Source: Phymorhynchus buccinoides
Taxonomy: Eukaryota > Mollusca > Gastropoda > Neogastropoda > Raphitomidae
Assembly (NCBI GenBank): GCA_017654935.2
Contig: CM065682.1
Span: 36,074,441 to 36,138,440, forward strand
Direction: 5' to 3'
Length of the DNA stretch: 64,000 bases
Below, piece by piece: positions 11,838-24,462 of this stretch. Under the pieces are notes generated by a model, which worked only from the letters and a program-made list of their open reading frames with translations, made no database searches and was not told the DNA's origin. The stretch's first letter is position 1, and every line of letters begins with the position of its first letter. A program made the position numbers and the translations under genes.

Positions 11838-13044
11838 GTAAATGGCGTAGTTTTCATGGCGTATCTGGTTCTGGTTCTGGCTTCTTTACGTTGATGGAGC
11901 CTTAAAAGGCTATATAAATTCAACTGAGAGTTAAAAGGAAAAAAATTACAATCTGTGCAGGGCTCCCAATCATCCCACAAAACAAGGGGTCCCAGGGACT
12001 CCTTCACGTACAGTATAGAGGGTCGTAGAGGCGGGATAGAGGGTGCCAGTGGCATTGATGCTAAAAATAATTTTGTTAGTGCATCCATGGGACCCCCTGC
12101 ACATTCTTTTAGAGGGTCCTTTAGAATTTTAGTGCTTCATAGACCCCCAAATGGGGGTCCCTGGGAGCCCTGCTGTGGTTTCTGTTGTCTTCGTATTACT
12201 GACAATGTTGATCCTTTTTTATCTGTATTGTGTGGTTCCTGTGCTTGTGGTACACACTTTCTATTTGGATGTTATTGAATGATACTTGTTTTACAGGGTG
12301 ATAAATAATTTGTATGGCAAAACAGTTTGCAAATCACACATTGGACAATCATGTAACATTTTCACTGAGAAGCAACATTCTGCCATTGTGGGGAATTGGA
12401 TAGGATTAGGATCAGCCTTGGGTTGTTTTCATAAAACCGTGTCAAAGGAAGCAGGCTTTGAGATAGAGGGTCATTAACATGAAGGGGGAATTAAAAGTAC
12501 AAGATTGTCGTGATATATTCATCCTGCCATTGGAGTATCCTGTATCCTGATATATTCATCCTTCATAATTGAAGAATGAAATAGTGAGGCCAAGAGAGGA
12601 GATAAGGAAATTGAACCCATGTTCCAGTAGGACATTTGCCACGTGAGGACGACCTTCAAATTCACCGAGTTGAATTTAGAGAGTTGAATTAGAAAGGTCA
12701 GCGTAACTCGGGCAGAACGAGTGCGGGCAAATTAGTAGTCTAGTATAGAGAACGAGCACTCGTAGCAAATGCCCTATTAGGCCTTTATTTGCTCCCCTAT
12801 TGTCCTTTCCTAAATATACCTTTGTTAAACACTTCTGACGATTTGCTCTTTGAACATTTGTAAACATCACTATTAGTCCAAGAGAGGAAAGCATCAAAAC
12901 AGCTGAACCGTGCAAACTTAAACAACAAACTGGAAATTAGTATGAACAAACTCAAGAGAGTTTATTTAACATTTCCTGACGTAGGGACATCAAAATGTAT
13001 GAGTCTATCGTTGTTTATTTGGTATTTTAAAATCGGTAGCTAAG

Positions 13045-13790
13045 GAGACGAAAACGGAGGGCCGCCATTGAAAAAGAAGTCGCAGATAATGCTTCTTCAA
13101 CAAATCTTGTTTGAAAAAACAAACTTAGCACACAAATATATTTTTTTACCGCACATTATGTTTCTTTTATGTTTAATTTAGTAAAGTACAGCATTATTAT
13201 TTTATATTCTATTATTTTATTACACATCCTTTTCATTATAGCCAATCAGGTTTTGAAAGCAGTCCCGGAACAAATGTAAGAACGAAAGTAAGATGACTCC
13301 AATGGCGCAAGGTGCTTTTCGTCATTGTTCCTAATCAAGTCATTAATGGCATTATGTTACGCAGCTTTGATTCCAATCGATTACAGAGGTGAGTAAGTAA
13401 GTGATTACGATTGTGCTTGTGTATAATGTGGAATGGGTACACTGATAGACTAGGTCTTAAATTCAACAGATTGAATTGAAACAAACAAGTTAGATCTAGA
13501 TACTGTACAGTGTACACTCTTCTTCTCCTTCTTCTTTCTCTTCTTCTTATGTTAAAAGGCCCATGGTCACCGAGCTGACCATTCTGGCCCCTTTTCTTGG
13601 TTTATTGAACATCTAGATCTAGATCTATTCTGTCCATGCCAGAGTATGGTAGAATGTACTCAGTCAGAGTAGCGATTGTGTAAAAAGCAAATGAGCATGT
13701 CAGTGGCGTAGGAACGTTTTCAAGCCGGGAGGGGGGGGGGGGGCAGGATTGCCAACAAACGGGGGTGGGGGGGGGGGGGGGGGGGGGGGA
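13045..13790. other. Intron 3 segment replaced by poly-G in copy B
   Basis: About 745 bases from GAGACGAAAACGG to the G-rich run at 13729-13789. In copy B the same flanks enclose only a ~330-base guanine tract. It contains an imperfect stem with 7-bp arms (ATGGTCA...TGACCAT near 13564) and no coding sequence. Confidence 0.7.
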
Positions 13791-14309
13791 GACGCAAGCG
13801 CACGGACAAGGTGAATGGATGGATAGGTTAAATTACATGACTTAGTAAATCCTACAAAAACACTTTATCATTGTTATTTTTAAACATGATCATAATCAAT
13901 GACATCAAAATGAATGAAATAAAACATGATGTAAATTGAAAGGAAACAATAAATAAGCATAAAAATATAACCATGTTTGGGGGGATCAGCCAGTCATGGA
14001 AGAGGGGAGGGGGTAGTTCCAAGTGGTCAGTTGGGGTGGGGTGATGGGTCTGGGGGGATTGCCTCCCAGAAGCTGATGATAATTTGAATGTAAAAGATGC
14101 AATCAAGGCTTCTCGTGAGAGAACAACTGTAGCATGGAACTACAATTTATCTTCCTCTTTTTCTTTCCATTTTTTGTCTGAGGGGGTGGAACCCCTGTAA
14201 CCCCCCTCAAATCCATCTTTGATGCAGTACCAAGTCCATGACAGCAATGTGTAGTGAATGGGCTGAGACCATTAACACTTTCGTTTCCTTGTGTCCTTTC
14301 TGTGTTGTT

Positions 14310-14502
14310 TTGTTGCTGTTATGAATTTGGGGGGGGGGCAGAGAAATACGTCTGCCCCCCCCCCCCTCCTCGAAGCCCGGGGGGCAGCTGCCCCCCGCCG
14401 TTCCTACGCCAGTGAATGTGTGTGTGTGTGTATGTGCGCGTGCGCACTCGTATGTGTGTGTTGTGAGTGTGTGCGCGCTTGTGTGTGTGTCTCACAGTCT
14501 GT

Positions 14503-14533
<31 letters not shown>

Positions 14534-14640
14534 TGTGTATATGTGTGCGTGTGTGTGTTTTTGTGTCTTGTGTGAGTGTGTGTGTGTCTGTGTATATCTA
14601 TGTGTATGTCTGTGTGTGAGTCTCTGTGTGTATGTGTGTC

Positions 14641-14671
<31 letters not shown>

Positions 14672-14725
14672 GGAGAGGAGAGAGAGAGAGAGGGGGGAGA
14701 GAGAGAGAGAGAGAGAGAGAGATGT
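14310..14725. repeat. Low-complexity (TG)n/(GA)n/poly-G tract, intron 3
   Basis: Purine-rich and TG-rich simple repeats with G runs. Copy B counterpart is 48965-49340. All long frames across it (Cys-Val, His-Thr, Arg-Glu repeats) are artefacts. Confidence 0.9.
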
Positions 14726-15235
14726 GCGTTAATGACCAAACCCCCTCCCCTCTTTTTTGTGACTCGCACTAATATTATTGTTGTTTTACCCTGAATTAAA
14801 GACTCCAGGGATCATCCTAACAGCTGAAGCACTTGAACATTATGGTACAAATTCACCAGCTAGGGATGAGAACATTATGTGTGAGACCGTTTTTGATTAC
14901 CCCGCCACGCGGGCAGCCACACTCCGACTTCGGAGCAAATTAATATTATTAAATGGGTTTGCTTGCTGATGGAGTGTCAGTGACTTGAAAGGGTTGGTGT
15001 ATAACAAATTGATGTCAGGCATTGTCTTAACCAGTAATCAATAAAAAGCAATCATCCATTATATCTCTAACTGGAGAGGGGTTAAAGAGGGAAATAAGTC
15101 ATTTTGGGCAGATAAATGTTTTCATTATGGCTGTATTGTGCAGACTGACAGTGAATTATAATTACATCAGTCACTTTCAACAGTTTTTAGCTTTTTCACT
15201 TATCTTTAGAAACGGTTATGCTTAGTTTACCTCAT

Positions 15236-16760
15236 TCAGTCATTGGTCCCTTCCCATGTTTTTGGTTTAATTATGTAACTATGTGATCCAAATGCTTCTG
15301 GCACTGAAGGGGTTAAATGCTAAATTAAAAATGTCCCTACATCCTAAATCAACAAAAACACCATAAGAAACTATCATGCCAAATGTCATGCTTGTTATAT
15401 GAAAATCCGCAACACTAGATTTTCTTGTTGAATTAAAAGTTCCGTAATCAAAATGCCTTTGGCACCGAAGGGGTTACTGGCTGAATTGAACCTATCTCTA
15501 CATCAAAAATGGATAAACACACCATAAGAAACCACCATGTTAAATGTAATGGTTGTTACATGAAAATACCCAACTCTACATTTTTTTAAATAAAATAACT
15601 TCACGATCAATATGCCCTCGGCACTGAAGGGGTTAAATGTTGAATTGCAATTGTCACTGCATCAGAAATTGATAAACACACCATAAGAAATTATCATGCC
15701 AAATTTCATGCTTATTGTATAAAAATACCCAACACTAGATTTTTATTTAATTATAGCTGTCCTCGATCAAAATGCCCTTGGCACTGAAGGGGTTAAAGGC
15801 TGGTTGGATTGCTCTCGTCTGGAGAGCGCGTCGCAGGCGCGTCGCCTTTTATTTTGCATGCGATTTTTGTGTGACTGGGGAAGGAAAAAAATGCCCCTAC
15901 ATCAGAAATTGTTAAGCACACCATAAGAAAATGTCATGCCAAATTCCATGGTTGTTTCTTGAAAATGCATACCACTAGAAGTTTATTTACTTATTACTGT
16001 TTGCAGTAAAATGTTCTTGGCATTGAAAGGGTTAAAGGCTGACTTGCAAATGTCCCTACGTCAGAATTTAACAAAGACATCATAAGAAATGATCATGGCA
16101 AATTTCATGCTTGTCATATGAAAATGCTCAATACTATAATTTTTTGTTGAATTAAAATTCTGCTATAAAAATGCATTTGGCATCGAAAGGGTTAAGGGCT
16201 GAATTGAAGGTATCCCTCTGTCAGAAATGAATAAACGCACCGTAAGAAACCACCATGGGGAATGTTATGCTTGTTACATGAAAATGCCCAACACTATAAT
16301 ATTTTGTAATCAAATAACTGTTTGCGATTAAAATGCGCTTGGCACTGAAGGGGTTAAGGCCTGAATTGCAAATGTCCCTACGTCAGAAATTGATAAGCAC
16401 ACCATAAGAAACTATCGTACCAAATTTCATGCTTGTTACATGAAAATACCCAACACTAGAATTATTTTTAATTATAACTGTTCGCGATCAAAAGGTCCTT
16501 GTCACTGAAAGGGTTAAAGGCTGAATTGAAAATGTCCCTCCGTCAGAAATCAATAAACATGCCATAAGAACCTATCATGCCAAATTTCATGCTTGTTTTA
16601 TGAAAATGCATACCACTAGAATTTTTTAATATTTTTTTGTCCACCCAAAAAATACACTTGGTACTGAAAGGGTTAAAGGCTAAATTCCAAATGTCCCTAC
16701 GTCAGGAATTGATAAACACACCATAAGATACCATCATACCAAATTTCATGCTTGTTGCAA
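15236..16760. repeat. ~160-bp satellite array in intron 3 (copy A)
   Basis: About nine head-to-tail units, each carrying GGCACTGAAGGGGTTAAA, AATGTCCCTACGTCAGAAAT, ACACACCATAAGAAA and CCAAATTTCATGCTTGTTA. GGGTTAA anchors fall near 15310, 15471, 15631, 15790, 16031, 16192, 16352, 16513 and 16672, i.e. a period of about 160. One unit is interrupted by an 84-base GC-rich segment (about 15803-15886) that copy B lacks. Units are diverged from each other but nearly identical to their counterparts in copy B, so the array predates the duplication. Confidence 0.9.
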
Positions 16761-16762
16761 GA

Positions 16763-19236
16763 TGTCACGAAATCCCCCGCTCGATCCTGATCAGAGATCG
16801 GGAGAGGGAAAATCGCGAACCCCGAGGAGAGTCTCGCACGCCCAGACAGACAAACTCACAGGAGAAGGCACACGCGCACACCAGAAGTACAATACAAAAC
16901 AAGACTATTTATTATAAGCAAGCACACACACACACTTACACAATTCAATACTCAATGTTTAACAAATTATCTACACAATATACATGGCATTCAAAAGTTT
17001 GTCCAAAGAATAAACTAAAGCCGGCAACTTAACTGAATAACTAAAAGAGAGTTTGTAAGCAGAAACACAAAATTGAAGGGAAAAACGACGAAAGGGCAGA
17101 CGAAGAAAAGTAGTCCAACAAAAACAGCAGAGCGTCCGAAGAAGAAGACAAAGGGGAAAACAAAAGTCAGTAGAAAAACTGCTCCCCCTCCTGGGGCAGG
17201 CTACAGCAGCAGAAACAAAAGAAGAGAGACGGCAGAGGTCGCCCCCAGACTCCTCAACAGGAACGTCGAAGCCTGGCCCGAACGCACAGACAGGCCGACA
17301 GATCGGGCCTAACCCGGGGCCAGACAGAAAGGCGGGCGGCCTCCAACAGCCGGAAACGGAGAAAAAAACGGTTGACCGGGCGGTCAACCAGGCAGCAACA
17401 GGTCAGGTCAGGTTCAGGATCAGGATCAGGATCAGGATCAGGATCAGGACTGTATGAAAAACCAAAACAAAAACCCTCCCCTAGTTTTGAACACCCAGAG
17501 TAACAACAGTTTTGTGTTTACCCAAAAACTAATTCCCCAACAGTCCTCTTCAGGGATGTAAAAACCCACCCTCTTTAAACTTGGTTCTCTCCAAGAACCC
17601 CAAAACGCTGAACAACACTTTCTTTACAATCCTTTTCACACGACTCAGTCTAGGGGTAATATTTCATCAAAAAGGATTAACTAAAAGGTTTCACTTTTTC
17701 TGGAACAACAAGGCTTTCATACATTTAGAAAATTCTAGCCTTTCAAATACAAAAATTAACAATTACATTCTTCTGAAAATTTCACAGCTTTTCAGGTACA
17801 AGAATGGACACTTAAATTCTTCTAAAAATATCACATAAAATTTCACCACCAAAAATATGTCCTTTCCATTATCATTTCTTCCAGAAGGCGGACGAACTAC
17901 AGGCAAAGAATGTATTTCCCCAAAAAAGCATTCACAATGTACTTCAAAAGGTCAAAAAGCCTTGAAAACATTAATTACACTTTCTTTCAAAAATAAAAAC
18001 AGAAACGGGGATGAACGCTTTACAAAGCCCCTATCAGCATAGCTAGAAGCGCGACTGGAATAACGCTCTGTTATCCAGCTCTCCGCAGAGTCTCTTAATA
18101 CCTAATTAAGCTAGGACGATGACCGCGAGGCTAAACATAGGTCGCGAGGCTAAACATATACAACAAGGCTAAACATAGGCCGCGAGGCTTAACATAGGCC
18201 GCGAGGCTAAACATATACCGCAACAAGGAATAATGCGCGCGCATGCACGCATTTAGGATTCTGAATCTGTGAACTCAAATACGCTTTGAACCGAAAAACG
18301 ATTTGCACGGCCTAAACACACAAGGGCGAGCCAAAACATTGATTCAAAAATATGTACCGAGTTCAAGTACCAAATTCTACGACCGGCAAAAACCTATCCA
18401 ACTGACAAGTCATGACCCAGCCAGTCAGTTCCTTAGCCCCTTATGCAAAAATCAAGAAAAGAATAAGAAAAATGAACCAAAGAAAACGCACACAAATATA
18501 CATGTTAGCAAACCTATAACTAGCTATTCTACATTGTTACGCGCGCGTTGTTGTACGAGTTTTAACGAGATTAATACTAATTTTATGCAGCTACTGACCA
18601 AACTTCCAAGTGGCGGAATGAAGAAGAAGAATCCTCCCCACAAGACAGTCGCAGCTCTGGTCTCGCCAAGGGCTCGGGGTAAGCGCGAGCAGGTGGAAGG
18701 GGTTCCGGACCGGCCACAGCTTTCTTCCAGGACTCCAGTGAACGCCAGGGACGATGACGGGGAAGGGAGGACAATGAGGAACCAAATAAAAAGGGGTGAA
18801 GATGGAGATGAGGATGAAGAGGAGAAACGATGTCAGCCGAAGCTCTACAGCTTCGCTATCCCCACGTCTAGGACTCGTGCAGGATAAACAATTGATAACA
18901 GGATCCTTCAGGGACGTGGCCCTCACCACACCTCAGCACTGGGCGGCCGTAGGTGGACAGAACGATGAAAAGGAGAAAGGATGAAGCGATGAAGCGATGT
19001 TGCTTAACTGAAGGAAAAATATGGAGTGACGTTTGACCGGTCGAAACTCATGAAGTCGCCAGTTGAATGTGGAGTCTCACGAGAGGTCAGAGCTAACACG
19101 GGTTGCACGGATTTCACGAGTAGGTTGTCTCCATTAGGTGAAAAGAGGGAGAAAGACCTCGGGGTCCTTTGCGATCGAGTAGTAGGCTGTGCCTTTCTCT
19201 GTCTGTTCAGAAGAACAATGTCACAAACTCGTGACA
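16763..19236 (-). mobile_element. Copy A-specific LTR-like insert (solo LTR)
   Basis: This 2474-base insert interrupts the last satellite unit; copy B shows the empty site at 53121-53130. It starts TGTCACGA and ends TCGTGACA (perfect 8-base inverted termini with TG...CA ends). Flanking 5-mers CAAGA and CTTGA look like a 5-bp target duplication with two changes. On the minus strand an AATAAA (16907-16913) is followed by a T/G-rich stretch, matching an LTR polyadenylation region. No gag/pol is present. Internally it holds a GGATCA-type minisatellite (17405-17447) and about five CGCGAGGCTAAACATA-type units (18126-18225). A 194-codon plus-strand frame (18303-18887) ends in an acidic/basic low-complexity stretch and is not recognisable. 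Confidence 0.6.
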
Positions 19237-19840
19237 CTTGAAAATGCACAATTCTGCCTTTATCTCTTCCACTATATAGGCTAGTAGTAGCCTAGTAGTA
19301 CGGCCTACACTCGTAATTCTTCAGTGACTTAATCATTAACTTATTTAGTGAGAATATCACTACAGCTTAGTTTCTGATTAACAGTCAGCGATTAGGAAGG
19401 CTTGAGCGAGTAGTCTTTTGGGAGAGATGTCAAACAAGGTTTTTTTTATTAACATATTGAGCACCTTGGAACGTCTGAGCAATTAAGACTCAGATGGGGT
19501 TTTTGTTTGTTTCTGGTTGGGTTGTTTCATATTGTTGCTGTTCCTTTTAGTTGTTTTTTAAGGCGTTAATCATATTTCCATGTGCAACAAATTGGGTTAA
19601 GAATGGGCACATATCACAATTCTCCACCCTGTTAGGTCAAACACATACATGCACTTTGATAAACAGCATGTGAACGACACATATTATTATAATAAGAAAG
19701 AATTTCTTTTTTTTTTCACAAAGAAATTAACATATTGGATCTTGTATCGTAGATAGTAACTGGGTGGTTTTTGTCTGCAGTGCAGAAGGTAATCAAAAAT
19801 GTTCGATCTGAATTGTAATTACAATGAAAAACGATTTCAG

Positions 19841-19965
19841 GAACTGCGCCAAGCATATGACCAGGATGCCCAAAGTACTGGCAACACCCCTCTTCTGCTT
19901 ACCTCTGCAATGGGTGCAGGCAGGGAAACAGTTGAAAAAGCATATGAAATCAGCGACATTCATCA
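19841..19965 (+). CDS. GH18 copy A exon 4
   Basis: Acceptor CGATTTCAG, donor CA|GTAAGT. Encodes residues 168-209: ELRQAYDQDAQSTGN, then LLLTSAMGAGRETVEKAYE, matching the family's LLLTAAVxAGxxTIDxxYD strand and loop. Only one amino-acid difference from copy B (P184 here, R there). Confidence 0.85.
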
Positions 19966-20952
19966 GTAAGTCTGAGCTCAAACAGAATTGAACGTTACTT
20001 GCTTTTTAAAAAATGGACAAAATCATGGCTATATTTATTTGGTTTAGTTCAATAAAAAGAAACGAGTGATAAAGATAAAGGTCAATCAGAAACTGGTCAT
20101 ACAAAAAAAACAATATGCACATATAATGATGTTTGACCTTACACGTTGCCTTATCCTTGCCATTGAATTGATTGGTCAAAATGTGATATAAATCGTTTCC
20201 ATGGCTATGCTCAGAGGTAGGCATTTTTAGTAAGAAATAGGTACAGAAAAGTATTGTCTCAAAGCCTTGAATTCTGTTTTCAAACTTTCCTATCTGTGTT
20301 CCATGCTGTGTCGGTCATACAATGATTACTGAATTTGCAGAATGTGGGATCCATCATATTCGTTTCAAGACACGTGTTATTAATGTGTACGATGTTATTA
20401 TTTATTCATTTACAGTATTAATACTCGGCCTGTTGTGTGCTGTGAACGAATGCAATAATTACAGGTTGCGTTGAATCGTTAGTTTGTGCACCATTGATTT
20501 AAGTAAAATAACGTATTTGACAAATGGCGTATAATGTTTTCATTGAAGCATCGTTTTCGGCTTTAAACTCGGTGGATATACGTTGTTATTTGTATTATGC
20601 TATTATTAATAGTAACATTATTTTGTCAACAAAAGACTAGGGCCTACTAGGGTTGGAGCCTGTTTGGTTTTTCTCATTAACAAGCATCGAAAGGTCCTTG
20701 TGTGATTCCTGGACTTATTTTTTAATCTCAGGTGATAATGTGTGTGTGGCGGGGGGGGGGGGGGGGGGGGGGGGGTATATTGCTTGCGCGCGTGTGTATG
20801 AGTGTGTGTAAGTAAGTGTGCTTGTCATTATAAGAGAGAGGGGGGAGGTGTTGGCGGTCTGTTTAAATTCACATTTGCCTACAAATGCTTTTGGGGTTTT
20901 TAATTTTACAAATGTGTATTACAGAATATTTTTTTATCTGTGTTTTGTTCAG

Positions 20953-21076
20953 ATACTTGGACTTCATCAGTATAATGACGTATGATTTCCACGGAGCTTT
21001 CGATCCCATCACCGGACACAACTCTCCCCTTTATCGCGATAGTAGTGAAGTGGGATATAATCGTTATAACAATCTG
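20953..21076 (+). CDS. GH18 copy A exon 5 (MTYDFHG)
   Basis: Acceptor TTTTGTTCAG, donor CTG|GTAATT. Encodes YLDFISIMTYDFHGAFDPIT and GHNSPLYR, the conserved barrel strand whose Tyr and Asp line the substrate cleft (MTYDFHG at residues 217-223). Nucleotide sequence is identical to copy B exon 5. Confidence 0.88.
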
Positions 21077-22433
21077 GTAATTCTATCAGTTCTTTCGCCC
21101 TCTTCTTTGATCGCATGTGTGTGTGTGCGCGCGCGCGTGTGTGTGTTTCAATGTACAAATTTTAAATACAAATGCACTCATAATAGGAAAGCGCACGCGC
21201 GTGTGTGTATGTGTGTGTGTGCCGGCGTGTGTGTGTGCGTGCATCCGGGGAAGAAACAACCATTGCAACAAAGACTGGTGAAATAGTTGCTTCGATAATT
21301 CAGAGGAATAGCGGTTATGGGCTGGAAGGGAATATACTATTCAATCATGGTTCGAGCGCTTAATTGCATTGCAACTGATGGTTTAATTGGTGCTGGTTAC
21401 GATTCTTAAAAGAGGCAAGCTCTAAATATGTTTTTAAAGATGATAGTTCACTTTTAAAATTCGCAAACAAACAAAGAATATCTACAGACTCAAGGATGCG
21501 CCATAGAATATTTTCATAAAGTTCGCTCACCTCCTTCCTCCCCCCTCTAACTCCCTCCACCCTCCCTGAATTATCTTGCAATTTTTGGTCATGAGAAAGA
21601 ATGCGAACACACAGTGTTGTAGGGAACAACGTTCCTTGCATTTAACACATTTTGGGGTCCCATGTATAAGGCCACAATGAACTAAGGCATAGATATGAAA
21701 AATGAAAGCAGCACACCACCATGAGTAATTCTAAGCATTATTATCTAATGGCACAACGCATGCATGCGCTGGAGAGTAATGTTCGTGTTAAAAAAAACAC
21801 TAAAAAAATTGTGCTGATTTACTTTTTCTCCCGTATTATTTTTGTTTTGAACACGAACATTACTCAAAGTTAACTTTAACTGGTTTTGTTTCTGAGGTTC
21901 ACAAATAAAGACATTGGACACAGAAAAGTTTTATCAAAGCAAACTATATACAGTCAAATACGCTTAAGTCGACGTGCCAGCGGCAATTGATTTTATGTCG
22001 AGTTATGCGTCAGTCGACTTATCCGTCAGTCGGATATCTCGACTTTATAGACGTTTTCAGAAAAAAATGTCGACTTATCCGTGTGTGTGTTCGTGCGTGC
22101 GTGTGTGTAGGGGGTAGGTAGGTAGGTGTTTTTATACCAGGAATAGAGAGAGAGAGAGCATATACAGTAAAGACGTTTCTTAAAGGTGGATGAAATTTTG
22201 CCAGACGTATGAAAAATGCGCACTCTTTTCCATGGCAAAATTGCGAGAATGCAAGTTATGCTATGACTGGCCATCAGTGTTGAGTTGAGCCATGGTAAGC
22301 TCAAAGAGTCTGAAAGAAAAGATCTTTTAACTATGTACCATAAAATACCGAGTATTAGCCCATCTAGTAGTATAAGCCCACCCCCCATTTGGAGGCAAAC
22401 ACTATAGAAAGGGTGAAATACCTTGTAATAGGT

Positions 22434-22711
22434 GAAATCCCTTGGGCTGCAGCACTAGAAAAGACAACCTAATCCATTTATCTGCAGCATTAGAAAAGAC
22501 GACATAATCCCTTTGGCTGCAGCACAAGGAAAGATAGTGCAACATAATCCCTTTGGCTGCAGCACTAGAAAAGACAGTGCAACCTAATCCCTTTGGCTGC
22601 AGCACTAGAAAAGACAGTGCAACCTAATCCCTTTGGCTGCAGCACTAGAAAAGACAACCTAATCCATTTGGCTGCAGCACTAGAAAAGACAGTACAACCT
22701 AATCCCTTTGT
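22434..22711. repeat. ~41-bp minisatellite (copy A)
   Basis: About seven units of CTTTGGCTGCAGCACTAG followed by AAAAGACAGTGCAACCTAAT, some with internal deletions. The same array is in copy B (56551-56822), inside the pogo-like element in both. Confidence 0.9.
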
Positions 22712-22787
22712 TTTGTCTTTCTTCTCTTACAACTGAAACAATATATTGATTCTAATGTGTACTGGATTCCATTTTCTACTGGCTGTC

Positions 22788-22865
22788 AGTACAAATCGGA
22801 ATTGTAGAAATCAGAATTCCGATTTGTACTAGTAGGATTCCGAATCCTACTGGATTCCCATTTCT
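22788..22865. repeat. Cluster of perfect palindromes
   Basis: AGTACAAATCGGAATT and AATTCCGATTTGTACT are perfect 16-base inverted arms separated by 11 bases. Immediately after comes GTAGGATTCCGAATCCTAC, a 19-base palindrome with 9-base arms. Copy B (57556-57640) keeps the structure with one mismatch in the first arm. Confidence 0.85.
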
Positions 22866-24462
22866 ACTGTGACATGATTATGGATGGATGTGTGTGTGCG
22901 TGCGTGCGTGCGTGCGTGCGTGTGTGTGTGCGCGCGCGTGTGCCTGCGTGAATGGATTCACCGGCATTGGGGATGTAACATGTAGTGTAGCAGGCCCTTT
23001 AGGGTAAAACAAAATCCGCAGCACCCTGTAGCAGGCTGTGTATCTTTCCTTTTACAATTAAATAATAATTATTATGTTTCGAGTACAAGGGCAAATACCG
23101 TGTATAAGCCCACCCCCTTTTTGGGGCCTCAAAACTGTGCAAAGGATGGTGGGGGTGGGGGCTTAAACTCGGTATTTTACCATACGCGAACGTCCCTATT
23201 TTCTCCCACCGGAAATTGTTGACGTCACACGACAATAAAACTGTCAAGCATAATTGCAAACGTCACACACACGCACACACACACACACACACATTCACGG
23301 CACGCGCGCGCACACATTCAAAAAGAGACAGATCAAAATAGAACAAGACTGGTGTGACTTAAGTCAGGAAGTCAGGGGAAAAAACAAAAGTCAGGAAGTC
23401 AGGAAGTCGACTTATCCGTTTGACGTTTAGAAAAAATCTATGTAATGGGTATAATAAGCGACTTTACAACTAGTATTGTTGGGGGGAGGGGAAGGTGAGG
23501 GGGACCGCATAGTATATGGTGTCTAGCGAGATGGAAGATATTTGCAGTCGCTTAGAACAAGCACACCGCTAGGACATAGAAAATGTACTGCTTAGGTCAT
23601 TTATTTATGTGTACTTGTGGGAAGGTTCAGCTTTCAGCAGTTTGGCCCGTCTTAGATTTCACATTGCTGTCTGATTCCATTTTTAACTAGTCTACCATAA
23701 TGTTCCCTTTCTTTTCTTTTCTTCCTTTTAAGTGAGAACGCAGTGAGAGCTTTGACAGCATTGAGAAACACTGAGTAGTACTAATGAGAGATAATCTTTT
23801 GCATGCTTTTTGCTTTTCACTGGTGACCTAGTTAGGATTGAATTTGGAATTTTGTGATCTTGTGTTTTGTGTATTGTAGTTTGAATGTTAGCATTTTATT
23901 CTTGGCCTTGCCATAGAGCTATACTCTTAGAAAAAGCAGCCTGTTCCGCGAAAGCTTGAGTTTTAATAAATACCCTGTTGGAGAAAATGACTAAACTGTA
24001 CCATTCCATTTTTAGTCTTCTATCTCTACCATTACTTTCGTTTTTCCTGTCATAATGGGAACGAGAGTAAACTTGTGCATTTCTCTGTCTGTACGTGCAT
24101 GAACGACTGCTCTAATCATACTGAAAGTGGATGGACCTATTTTTCACACAACCAATAACCAAAAAAGTATGCCCTTAATTGTAGTTCCATCCAATGGTTA
24201 TTTAAATGCATGGGTGCTTGCATGCACATGTTTGTGTATGTACATTTGTTTATGTGTGTATGTCATATGAGTTGTGTGTGTGTGGATCTGTCTGTGCGTA
24301 TCTGTCTGTGCGTGTGTATGTGGCTGTGTAAATAAGAGAGCCTGAGACAAAACAAGCATACCTATAGACAGACGAACAAAATAAAGTAAGACAATTAATA
24401 AAGACTGACACAATGGGATAAATCGGAGACATAGAAAACACACCCCAAAAAACAACGACATA

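Larger units (their letters stand above)
21951..23439 (+). mobile_element. pogo-like TIR element, right end deleted (copy A)
   Basis: Begins CAGTCAAATACGCTTAAG just after TATA and is followed by repeated GTCGACTTATCCGT and CGGATATCTCGAC motifs. The complete version in copy B (56005-58343) ends in a related inverted terminus. Here the right ~150 bases are gone together with a further ~4.3 kb, so copy A has suffered a deletion rather than copy B only a gain. No transposase is seen. Confidence 0.5.

Noticed and set aside
11834..12278. Overlapping 80-107 codon frames on both strands downstream of exon 3
   Set aside because: They run through the exon 3 donor into intron, disagree between copies A and B, and show no domain.
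14809..14895. Open stretch reading IILTAEALEHYGTNSPARDE after a CCAG, as an extra chitinase exon
   Set aside because: Copy B has a 2-base insertion in the same stretch (GTGTGTGAG), the residues do not match the GH18 barrel at this point, and exon 3 joins exon 4 perfectly without it.
18303..18887. 194-codon frame inside the copy A LTR-like insert as a retroelement gene
   Set aside because: No gag, protease, RT or integrase motif; composition is low complexity at the end; kept only as a remark under the insert.
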